Positions 1 through 5,232 of a DNA stretch of 5,232 bases are shown piece by piece (the first letter of the stretch is position 1; each line of letters opens with the position of its first letter). The DNA is taken from positions 1-5,232 of the forward strand of contig JAUXOH010000206.1 of NCBI GenBank assembly GCA_030682505.1. The letters are read 5' to 3'. Made by a program: the position numbers and the translations under genes. The notes under the pieces are model-generated. The model searched no databases, had not been told where the DNA came from, and was given only the letters and a program-made list of their open reading frames with translations. The stretch comes from Candidatus Didemnitutus sp. (GTDB taxonomy: Bacteria; Verrucomicrobiota; Verrucomicrobiia; Opitutales; Opitutaceae).

Positions 1-1575
1 ATCGATCAACGCCTGCACATCCTGACGACCAATTAAGTGATGCGCGTGCAGCTTCAGCGTCTCGGAAAGATGGGTGATGAGCACCGAGGACGGATCGACA
101 ACCGTGTAGTTGTTCAGCTCGGCGGTCTTCTTCTCGCCTTCGTCGATCCACACCGCGTCGAGGTTGAAAACCGGCTCGCGCGTCGGCATACCGCGCAGGC
201 GCACGTTGCTGCCCGCCACATTCATCGCCATGAAGCGTCCGGGAATCAGGGCGCCCCGCGCCACCGCTTTGCCACGGAGGAGAAACCGATAGTCGTTGGG
301 CTCGAGCTCGAGATTGTCCCGCACGGAAATCGGCGGAACGACGATGCCCTTCTCGCGAGCAAGCGACTTGCGCACCCCGGTGACGCGAGCGAGCAAGTCC
401 CCGCCCATCTTGTTGTCCGCGAGTGAAAGCAGCCCGTAGCCAATCTCGATCGCAAACACATCCACGTCGATGAGCTTGCGCACATCGTCATTGGCGCCGT
501 GGCTGGTGGCCGTGGACACCAATCCACCGGCATTGGTCTCGCCGGGTTTGCCGGAGGCCAAAGTCTTGGTCGCTTTGGCGGCGGTCGCGGCTTCAGCCGC
601 CAAATCGTCTTCTGGTGAGCTCATGGTCTTCGCCAGGACCCCGGCCAATGCCGCAAGGCCAAAGAAAGGAAGGATCGGCATGCCGGGCATGAGCCCAAAG
701 ACCACCATACACCCGGAGGCCATCGCCATGGCACGCGGGTAGCGGAAGAGCTGGCCGGTGACCTGCGTGCCGAGATCGTTGCCGTCGGCCGCCCGCGTCA
801 CCAAGAGACCGGCGCCAATCGAGATGATCAGCGCGGGAATCTGCGAAACGAGGCCGTCACCGATTGAGAGGAGAGTGAATTTCTGCAGCGACTCGCCCAA
901 GGTCATTCCCATCTGAAAGACGCCGATGGCAAATCCACCCAGCACGTTGACGAGGGTGATCAGGATGCCCGCAATCGCGTCGCCGCGCACGAACTTCGAA
1001 GCACCGTCCATCGCGCCGTAGAAATCAGCTTCTTTCTGCACCTTGACCCGGCGGGCAGTCGCCGTGACTTCATCGATGATTCCGGCATTCAGTTCGGCAT
1101 CGATCGCCATCTGTTTGCCGGGCAGTGCATCCAAAGTGAAGCGCGCCGTCACTTCCGCGATCCGGCCAGCACCCTTGGTGATGACCACAAAGTTGATCAA
1201 AACCAGAATCAGGAACACCACTGCGCCGACGATGTAATTGCCTTGAATGACAAAGTTGCCGAAGGACTCGATGATATCGCCCGCATAGCCCTTGCTCAGA
1301 ATCTGGCGCGTGGAGCTGATGTTGAGCGCCAGGCGGAAGAGGGTCAGGGAGAGCAGGATCGTCGGGAAACCCGAGAACTCCGGTGGATCCTTCACGTAGA
1401 CAATCGCCAGCAGGACGAGCAACGAGAGCCCGATATTCAGCGCCAGCAACAGATCGATCGCAAACGGCGGCACTGGCAGCACAAGCAACAGCACCGTGCC
1501 GAACAACGCCATGGTGAACATCAAGTCCGCGCGCTGCAGAAAGCGGGTGATCGTGGCGTTGGAGGAAATGGGCAT
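1..1575 (-). CDS. flhA: Flagellar export gate protein FlhA (3' end cut off by window)
   Basis: FlhA forms the ring-shaped inner-membrane component of the flagellar type III export gate; family knowledge is that it docks chaperone-substrate complexes and couples export to the proton motive force. The reading frame is open from the ATG at 1575 to position 1, giving 525 residues of a protein usually near 690-700, so roughly the last quarter lies outside. Hydrophobic segments fill residues about 20-135 and 200-320. The FHIPEP family signature runs from R138 to L162 (RIAEVTARFTLDALPGKQMA then IDAEL). The conserved FYGAMDGASKFVRGD stretch ends at Asp199, probably equivalent to the functionally important Asp208 of Salmonella FlhA. 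An Ala/Thr/Ser-rich linker (about 319-361) leads into the cytoplasmic domain, with its typical IEIGYGLLSLAD and VVPPISVRDNL motifs, and the window ends in HHLIGRQDVQALID. It starts 8 nt after the flhB stop with no Shine-Dalgarno motif, so translation is probably coupled to flhB. Confidence 0.98.
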   Translation of the reverse strand, partial: MPISSNATITRFLQRADLMFTMALFGTVLLLVLPVPPFAIDLLLALNIGLSLLVLLAIVYVKDPPEFSGFPTILLSLTLFRLALNISSTRQILSKGYAGDIIESFGNFVIQGNYIVGAVVFLILVLINFVVITKGAGRIAEVTARFTLDALPGKQMAIDAELNAGIIDEVTATARRVKVQKEADFYGAMDGASKFVRGDAIAGILITLVNVLGGFAIGVFQMGMTLGESLQKFTLLSIGDGLVSQIPALIISIGAGLLVTRAADGNDLGTQVTGQLFRYPRAMAMASGCMVVFGLMPGMPILPFFGLAALAGVLAKTMSSPEDDLAAEAATAAKATKTLASGKPGETNAGGLVSTATSHGANDDVRKLIDVDVFAIEIGYGLLSLADNKMGGDLLARVTGVRKSLAREKGIVVPPISVRDNLELEPNDYRFLLRGKAVARGALIPGRFMAMNVAGSNVRLRGMPTREPVFNLDAVWIDEGEKKTAELNNYTVVDPSSVLITHLSETLKLHAHHLIGRQDVQALID

Positions 1576-1583
1576 GGCTGGAT

Positions 1584-2711
1584 TTAGGCGGCAACGTTCG
1601 CCCGGTCACTGCCCGCGCCAGCAAGGCGCCGCGTCTTCAACTGATGGAAATAGTAACGGTGGGTGCGATAGACCACGGCGAGGATCTCGGCGACCGCCTG
1701 ATAAAGCTCCGCCGGAATGGAGTCCCCAACCTTCCCCATCGCAAACAACAGACGTGCGACGGGCTTGTTTTCGACAGTCGGCACCCCGTGCTCGGCCGCC
1801 AGCGCCTTGATGCGCTGTGCAAAGCGGTTCTCGCCCTTGGCCAGGATCACCGGCGCTTTGTCGATGCCCCGCTCGTATTTCAGCGCGACGGCAAAGTGGG
1901 TTGGATTCGTGACAATCAGATCGGCGGTCGGCACGGCCGCGAGCATTTGCTTTTGCATAAGCCGCCGAGCCATGCGACGCATGGCGCTCTTTACCTTCTG
2001 GTCGCCCTCCGCGTTCTTGTGCTCATCTTTCACCTCTTGGCGTGTCATCATCAGTTCTTTGGAGGTCTTGAACTTTTCCCACGAGTAGCTGACCGCCGCG
2101 ATCAAGCCGAGGAACAGGAGCAAGCGGCCAAAAAAGGCCGACGACGCCTCGCTCAGGAAGGTCCCTAAATAGGCGGCCTCAACCGGCGCGGTAAACAGGG
2201 GATCCTGCAGAAGACTGACCGCGCCGCGATAGAGCGCGTAACTGATTGCGATCAACTTGAGGATATCAAGACCGCTCCGGACGAGCGTCGCCTTCGAAAA
2301 AAGCCGCTTGAATCCGGCGACCGGATTGAGCGATTCGAGCTTTAACGTGATTGCCTTCGGCGACAGCTGGAAGCCGCTCTGGAGACCACCCGCCAACATC
2401 GCGGCGCCGGCGCAGGAAAGAATCACCGGCATTGCCGTGCTCCCGACCAGCTTGATCGCTTCGACCATCAACAACGGAACCGTGTCGCGATCAACCGTCT
2501 CGCGCGGAAAATTCGTGAACATCGTCACCGCATATTCCGCGAGAGCTTGCGCGCTATCGCTCAGCGTAAAAGCCATCGCTCCCAAGGCTGCACCGAGCGT
2601 CATCACGACCGTGAGTTCGGGGCTCTTGGCGAATTGACCTTTCTCGGTCGCTTCTTCCAGCCGCTTCCCGGTCGGAAGCTCGGTTTTTTGGTCCTGGTCT
2701 TGTTCGGCCAT
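1584..2711 (-). CDS. flhB: Flagellar export switch protein FlhB
   Basis: FlhB sits at the mouth of the FliPQR gate and, by family knowledge, switches export from rod/hook-type to filament-type substrates after autocleavage. The protein is 375 residues, close to the usual 350-385. The N-terminus carries the typical DQKTELPTGKRLEEATEKGQ stretch, and residues 28-30 (AKS) precede the first membrane segment. Four hydrophobic segments lie near 32-56, 86-112, 143-167 and 188-210. The cytoplasmic domain contains the self-cleavage motif NPTH at N269-P270-T271-H272, in the context IVTNPTHFAVALKYE, the same numbering as in Salmonella FlhB. The motif is intact, so autocleavage between N269 and P270 is expected. 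A short basic tail follows (about 357-375). The ATG at 2711 is chosen because the family N-terminus begins there; another ATG at 2727 is out of frame. The gene lies 174 nt after fliR, behind a candidate sigma-54 promoter, and is followed closely by flhA. Confidence 0.98.
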   Translation of the reverse strand: MAEQDQDQKTELPTGKRLEEATEKGQFAKSPELTVVMTLGAALGAMAFTLSDSAQALAEYAVTMFTNFPRETVDRDTVPLLMVEAIKLVGSTAMPVILSCAGAAMLAGGLQSGFQLSPKAITLKLESLNPVAGFKRLFSKATLVRSGLDILKLIAISYALYRGAVSLLQDPLFTAPVEAAYLGTFLSEASSAFFGRLLLFLGLIAAVSYSWEKFKTSKELMMTRQEVKDEHKNAEGDQKVKSAMRRMARRLMQKQMLAAVPTADLIVTNPTHFAVALKYERGIDKAPVILAKGENRFAQRIKALAAEHGVPTVENKPVARLLFAMGKVGDSIPAELYQAVAEILAVVYRTHRYYFHQLKTRRLAGAGSDRANVAA

Positions 2712-2735
2712 CGGGGCGGGGTTTCATCACGCGTT

Positions 2736-2753
2736 AAGCAACGCTGATGCCAA
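2736..2753 (-). promoter_or_regulatory. Candidate sigma-54 (-24/-12) promoter for flhB-flhA
   Basis: Read on the minus strand this is TTGGCATCAGCGTTGCTT. Against the sigma-54 consensus TTGGCACG-N4-TTGCW it matches 11 of 13 specified positions, differing only in CG to TC after TTGGCA. The GG and GC cores are separated by exactly 10 nt. The invariant C of the -12 element is at 2738, which places the transcription start near 2726-2727, about 15 nt before the flhB ATG. It lies in the only sizeable intergenic gap of the cluster, on the correct strand. Sigma-54 commonly drives flagellar genes in other bacteria. Promoter activity is inferred from the sequence match and position only. Confidence 0.6.
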
Positions 2754-2815
2754 TCAACCGCCACCGCCCGCTACTGCCTCTGCTTCAACTTTTTAAACTT
2801 ATTCTAACCTTCTTT

Positions 2816-2829
2816 GGTCAACGTTGATC
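2816..2829. repeat. Palindrome upstream of the candidate sigma-54 promoter; possible activator site
   Basis: TCAACGTTGA (2818-2827) is a perfect 10-bp palindrome. Adding the flanking bases gives GGTCAACGTTGATC, with 12 of 14 positions symmetric. Its centre is about 96 nt upstream of the start predicted for the sigma-54 element, a usual distance for enhancer-binding activators. The half sites GTCAA/TTGAY resemble those reported for FleQ-type regulators, but the 2-nt spacing here is shorter, so the regulator cannot be named. Between palindrome and promoter is an AT-rich block (about 2784-2816) that could ease DNA bending. A 10-bp palindrome may also occur by chance. Confidence 0.3.
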
Positions 2830-2885
2830 CCAAACCCGCTCACGGGGATGAATTCCCGGCAAATTCTGCCGCCCTCACCCAAGTT

Positions 2886-3638
2886 TCAGCGCAAGGGCAG
2901 AATCTCAAGCATCTCCGTCGGCAACGCCGCAAACTCCACGTAGAGATATCGACCGATCAGGGCTCCCGCTCCCGCCAGCAGACCAAGCCCCATCAAGGTG
3001 CGCACCGGGAAGGCCAGCACGAAGATATTCATCTTCGGCACCGCTCGTCCCAGCACCGAAAAAGCCAGGGTAATCAAAAAATTGAGCGCGATAAACGGCG
3101 CCGCGATCCGCAGGCCCAATTCAATCACATGCGCGGTGTCGCGAGTGATGATCTCGGCTGCCTCGGGTGAGAGACCCGCGTGGCCGGGTGGAGCAAAAGC
3201 AAAACTCTTCACAAACGCGCTGATCACCACCATGTGCGCGCCAAACAGGAAAAAGAGCAGCACCGCGAGCGCCGACATAAACGACGCCACCGCCTCGGAA
3301 CTCATCTCGGGCGTGCCGAAACCGGGCGTCGCCGCGACACCAATTTCCGACGACATGATTCGACCGGCCATTTCAACGGCCGCGAAGGCCATGCGCGTCA
3401 CGAAGCCCAGCGCCAGACCGAGCAACACCTCCCCCCCCGCAGCAAAAGCCAAACTCCCATGATTGAGCGGCACCTTGGCCTGGGGCACCAAGCCCACGAT
3501 CATAATGGCAATGCCCATCGCCACGGCGAGCCGGAGCATGACGGGCGGCGGCCGCCCAGCTAGTGAGGGCAATAGCATCACTAGACCCAGCGCCCGGAAA
3601 AACACCAGCATCCAGGTGACGAGGTATTCGATGCTCAT
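2886..3638 (-). CDS. fliR: Flagellar export gate protein FliR
   Basis: FliR is the single-copy subunit that, with FliP and FliQ, builds the helical export channel in the basal body membrane region (family knowledge). The protein is 250 residues, a normal length (about 250-265). Long hydrophobic stretches run through most of it, around 5-25, 33-50, 66-90, 120-147, 172-200 and 211-235. Family motifs are visible: WMLVFFRALGLVMLLP near the N-terminus, the GRIMSSEIGVAATPGFG loop (about 92-108), and GRAVPKMNIFVLAFPVRTLM in the C-terminal third. The ATG at 3638 matches the family N-terminus; no Shine-Dalgarno motif precedes it. It starts 39 nt after fliQ and is followed by a 174-nt gap before flhB. 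A run of eight G residues (minus strand) at codons 67-70 is a possible slippage site. It is not fused to flhB, as happens in some other lineages. Confidence 0.98.
   Translation of the reverse strand: MSIEYLVTWMLVFFRALGLVMLLPSLAGRPPPVMLRLAVAMGIAIMIVGLVPQAKVPLNHGSLAFAAGGEVLLGLALGFVTRMAFAAVEMAGRIMSSEIGVAATPGFGTPEMSSEAVASFMSALAVLLFFLFGAHMVVISAFVKSFAFAPPGHAGLSPEAAEIITRDTAHVIELGLRIAAPFIALNFLITLAFSVLGRAVPKMNIFVLAFPVRTLMGLGLLAGAGALIGRYLYVEFAALPTEMLEILPLR
3431..3438 (-). repeat. G8 homopolymer tract inside fliR
   Basis: Eight consecutive C on the plus strand (G on the coding strand) encode the end of Ala67, Gly68, Gly69 and the start of Glu70 of FliR. Gaining one G would shift reading into a frame that stops at 3375-3373, leaving a product of roughly 90 residues. 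Homopolymer slippage in flagellar export genes is known elsewhere, for example the poly-C tract of Helicobacter pylori fliP. Eight bases is short, so phase variation is only a possibility. Confidence 0.4.
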
Positions 3639-3677
3639 GGCGGAAACAGCAGCTCGCGGATCGGCCGGAACCGCGCC

Positions 3678-3947
3678 TTAGTGCGCCAGCGAAGGCATGC
3701 GTTGAAACATCGAAATCGCGAACTCGGTCAGACTGCGCAGCAGCCAAGGAGCCAGCAAAACGGACGCGCCGGCCATGGCCACCAACTTGGGGGCAAACGT
3801 CAGCGTATTTTCCTGAATCGAGGTAACCGACTGAAACAAACTGGCGATCAATCCCACCACCAGCATGGTACCGAGGAAAGGAGAGACGATATACAAAGCA
3901 AAGAGGACGGTGCTTTTGAAAAGGTCGATCGCGAGTTCAGGATTCAT
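3678..3947 (-). CDS. fliQ: Flagellar export gate protein FliQ
   Basis: FliQ is the small subunit (about four copies per channel in solved structures) that packs around the FliP-FliR core of the export gate. The protein is 89 residues, the standard family length. It has two hydrophobic segments near residues 12-36 and 51-72, joined by the conserved loop LFQSVTSIQENTLTFAPKL (about 37-55), which matches the family pattern closely. The N-terminus MNPELAIDLFKSTVLFAL also fits, supporting the ATG at 3947. The gene follows fliP after 12 nt; the spacer (TTCTCTCACCCC) has no Shine-Dalgarno motif, so initiation probably depends on coupling to fliP or on a leader-independent mechanism. fliR starts 39 nt downstream. 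Confidence 0.97.
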   Translation of the reverse strand: MNPELAIDLFKSTVLFALYIVSPFLGTMLVVGLIASLFQSVTSIQENTLTFAPKLVAMAGASVLLAPWLLRSLTEFAISMFQRMPSLAH

Positions 3948-3959
3948 GGGGTGAGAGAA

Positions 3960-4820
3960 TTAAAACACGAAGCTCTGGACCAACGACTTCACGATGAGGT
4001 GCCAACCGTCCACGAGCACGAAGAGCAACAGCTTGAAAGGCAATGACACCACATTCGGCGGCATCATCATCATACCCAGCGCCATCAGGGTGGACGCGAC
4101 CAGGAAGTCGATGATCAGGAAGGGCAGGAAGAGCAAGAACCCCATTTGGAAGGCGGTTTGCAGTTCGCTGATGACAAAAGCCGGGATCACGACGCGCATC
4201 GGCAGATCCTTGACCGCCGTCGGACCATAGCCACCCAACTGCAGAAAATATTCCAAGTCCCGGGTGCGCGTTTGCTTCAGCATGAAATCCTTCAGGGGGG
4301 TAGTCGCCCGATCGAGCGCCTCAACCGAAGTGATCTCCCCTTTGAAATACGGCTGCAGGGCCTCGCCGTTCACCTTCTCGATTACCGGACCCATGATGAA
4401 AAACGTCAGGAACAGCGCCAAACCCACGATGATCTGATTCGAGGGGGCACTCGGCACCCCGAGGGCGGTGCGCACAAATCCGAGCACAATCACAATCCGT
4501 GCGAAACTCGTCATGAGCAGCACCAGCGACGGCGCCACGGAAAGCAAGGTCATGAGCAGGACAATCTGTACCCCCACGCTCAACTGCGCCGGTTGTTCCG
4601 CCCCTTCCAGGTTGATCGAAAGCCGCAGGGGATCGCGCGTCGCTCCGGAAGCGGGCACCGCCGCGGCACCCGTCGTCGCCTGGGTCAATTGCCCCATTTG
4701 CGCAGCGAGCGAGGGCGCCGCCGGTTGCTCGGGCGAAACCACTTGCGCCCAGGCCGCGAGGGGCAGGACACCAATCAGCACCAAAGCGACCAGACGAAAT
4801 CTTGCCACACGCAGGATCAT
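3960..4820 (-). CDS. fliP: Flagellar export gate protein FliP
   Basis: FliP forms the pentameric core of the export channel with FliR and FliQ. The protein is 286 residues, longer than the about 245 of enterobacterial FliP. A cleavable signal peptide is clear: basic start (MILRVARFR), hydrophobic core, and a likely cut after LPLAAWA (residue 25), in keeping with FliP being one of the few Sec-processed flagellar proteins. An Ala/Pro/Gln-rich stretch (about 26-80) accounts for the extra length. The conserved body follows: LLMTSFARIVIVLGFVRTAL (101-120), PSAPSNQIIVGLALFLTFFI (123-142), PAFVISELQTAFQMGF (213-228), and the Met-rich loop MMMM (250-253) before PPNVVSLPFKLLLFVLVDGW. That loop corresponds to the gasket that closes the resting channel in solved structures. 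The ATG at 4820 overlaps the fliO stop by 4 nt (ATGA), implying translational coupling. Confidence 0.98.
   Translation of the reverse strand: MILRVARFRLVALVLIGVLPLAAWAQVVSPEQPAAPSLAAQMGQLTQATTGAAAVPASGATRDPLRLSINLEGAEQPAQLSVGVQIVLLMTLLSVAPSLVLLMTSFARIVIVLGFVRTALGVPSAPSNQIIVGLALFLTFFIMGPVIEKVNGEALQPYFKGEITSVEALDRATTPLKDFMLKQTRTRDLEYFLQLGGYGPTAVKDLPMRVVIPAFVISELQTAFQMGFLLFLPFLIIDFLVASTLMALGMMMMPPNVVSLPFKLLLFVLVDGWHLIVKSLVQSFVF
4817..4820 (-). other. ATGA stop/start overlap of fliO and fliP
   Basis: On the minus strand the fliP start ATG (4820-4818) overlaps the fliO stop TGA (4819-4817). Such overlaps usually mean that a ribosome finishing the first gene re-initiates on the second, linking FliO and FliP output. 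Upstream of the ATG there is only a weak GGGAAA, not a convincing ribosome binding site, which fits coupling. This overlap also settles the fliP start. Confidence 0.85.
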
Positions 4821-5232
4821 TGAGTTGGATTTCCCGCCTTCCGCTCATCGAGCGGAGTAAGCATTTCAATTCTCCCCGGGCACACCCCGAGCAAGAATTT
4901 TCTCCCGTCATAGTCAGCCACGACTAGGAATTGCCGATTCCCGAGCGAGCGACTTTCCGCGATGGCCAATTTGCGGGCCAGCCCACCAGCACCGGAAGGT
5001 CCCTTGCGTTGGCGCCACAACATCCAGCCTCCGATTCCCGCAGCCGCGGCCGCAAGCAACATGATGGTGTTCTTCGAACCACCCGGCTTTCCGGCGGCTG
5101 CTGGCAATTCCGGCGTCGCCGCGGTACGGGGATAAATGAGATCGGCCTCCGCGGCTTTCTCCTCCGCCCTGACCCCAGCCGAGAGAAACAGCGCGCCCGC
5201 CAGACAGGCCAGGCGGGAGAAACGAGGAAGCG
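4817..5232 (-). CDS. fliO: Flagellar biosynthesis protein FliO (5' end beyond window)
   Basis: FliO is a small membrane protein that helps stabilise FliP and assemble the export gate. The frame is open from the stop at 4819-4817 through 5230 to the window edge, giving 137 residues with no in-frame ATG near the N-terminus. Translation upstream of an internal TTG (5107) gives a convincing signal peptide (LPRFSRLACLAGALFLSAGV then RA), with a likely cut after VRA. The real start is therefore just outside the window and the TTG is internal. A short periplasmic segment (EEKAAEADLIYPR) precedes one membrane segment (NTIMLLAAAAAGIGGWMLW) and a basic RQRK stop-transfer. The C-terminal part, AIAESRSLGNRQFLVVADYD then GRKFLLGVCPGRIEML, fits the FliO cytoplasmic domain. 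FliO is poorly conserved, so the call rests on this architecture plus the position directly upstream of fliP. Confidence 0.9.
   Translation of the reverse strand, partial: LPRFSRLACLAGALFLSAGVRAEEKAAEADLIYPRTAATPELPAAAGKPGGSKNTIMLLAAAAAGIGGWMLWRQRKGPSGAGGLARKLAIAESRSLGNRQFLVVADYDGRKFLLGVCPGRIEMLTPLDERKAGNPTQ

Noticed and set aside
1070..1624. Minus-strand 184-codon frame overlapping flhA in another phase
   Set aside because: flhA in this region is unambiguous by its FHIPEP signature; the alternative frame has no family features and is a shadow.
2782..2827. Sigma-70 promoter using TTGACC (-35) and TAGAAT (-10) upstream of flhB
   Set aside because: The two hexamers are only 9 nt apart, and no acceptable -35 lies 16-18 nt before TAGAAT, nor a good -10 at 17 nt after TTGACC.
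2835..2846. CCCG-CTCA-CGGG hairpin just after fliR as a terminator
   Set aside because: The stem is only 4 bp and is followed on the minus strand by TTTGGG rather than a T-run, so it does not qualify as an intrinsic terminator.
2814..3170. Plus-strand frame of 118 codons reaching into the fliR-flhB gap
   Set aside because: Most of it is antisense to fliR, the composition is shadow-like, and no start signal is evident; not a convincing gene in the gap.
3655..3675. CGCGG...CCGCG inverted repeat in the fliQ-fliR gap
   Set aside because: A 5-bp stem with an 11-nt loop is expected by chance in GC-rich sequence, and there is no T-run or other regulatory context.
4146..4823. Plus-strand open frame of 225 codons
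   Set aside because: It is antisense to nearly all of fliP, has a His/Arg/Gln-rich composition typical of shadow frames in GC-rich DNA, and shows no recognisable motif.
5200..5230. Lipobox (RLAC) in the FliO N-terminus suggesting a lipoprotein
   Set aside because: The Cys comes before, not after, the hydrophobic core and the -3 residue is Arg, so a normal signal peptide cut after VRA fits better.

Overview
This window is one continuous piece of a flagellar gene cluster. All its genes lie on the minus strand, so transcription runs from high to low coordinates. The order is fliO (5' end beyond the window), fliP, fliQ, fliR, flhB and flhA (3' end beyond the window). These genes encode the membrane export gate of the flagellar type III secretion apparatus. 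The presence of FliO and the flagellar-type FlhA/FlhB sequences argue for a flagellum rather than a virulence injectisome.

Layout from upstream to downstream: fliO (5230 to 4817, open at the window edge) overlaps fliP (4820-3960) by 4 nt in an ATGA arrangement. fliQ (3947-3678) follows after 12 nt and fliR (3638-2886) after 39 nt. A 174-nt gap follows, the only sizeable non-coding stretch in the window. flhB (2711-1584) follows the gap, and flhA (1575 to beyond position 1) comes 8 nt later. There are no RNA genes, mobile elements or CRISPR arrays, and no gene-free stretch over 300 bases. The plus-strand reading frames are antisense shadows.

How the genes work together (family knowledge): FliP, FliQ and FliR form the helical entry portal that FlhB wraps around. 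FliO helps assemble FliP. FlhB switches substrate specificity after cleaving itself at its NPTH motif. FlhA forms the large ring that docks substrates and uses the proton motive force.

The most interesting non-coding signal is in the fliR-flhB gap. An 18-nt element reads TTGGCATCAGCGTTGCTT on the minus strand and keeps the GG-N10-GC core of a sigma-54 (-24/-12) promoter. It would start transcription about 15 nt before the flhB ATG. An AT-rich block lies upstream of it, and a palindrome (TCAACGTTGA) lies about 90-100 nt before the predicted start, where an enhancer-binding protein could sit. If real, flhB-flhA would have their own RpoN-dependent promoter in addition to any read-through from fliO-fliR.

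Organism: a motile, GC-rich, Gram-negative-type bacterium. Signal peptides on FliO and FliP, the gene order, and start codons lacking Shine-Dalgarno motifs fit several phyla. The protein sequences look to me like Verrucomicrobiota (Opitutus-like), but this is an impression without a database search and should be held loosely. The cluster itself is a conserved, well-known system; I do not see an undescribed system here.
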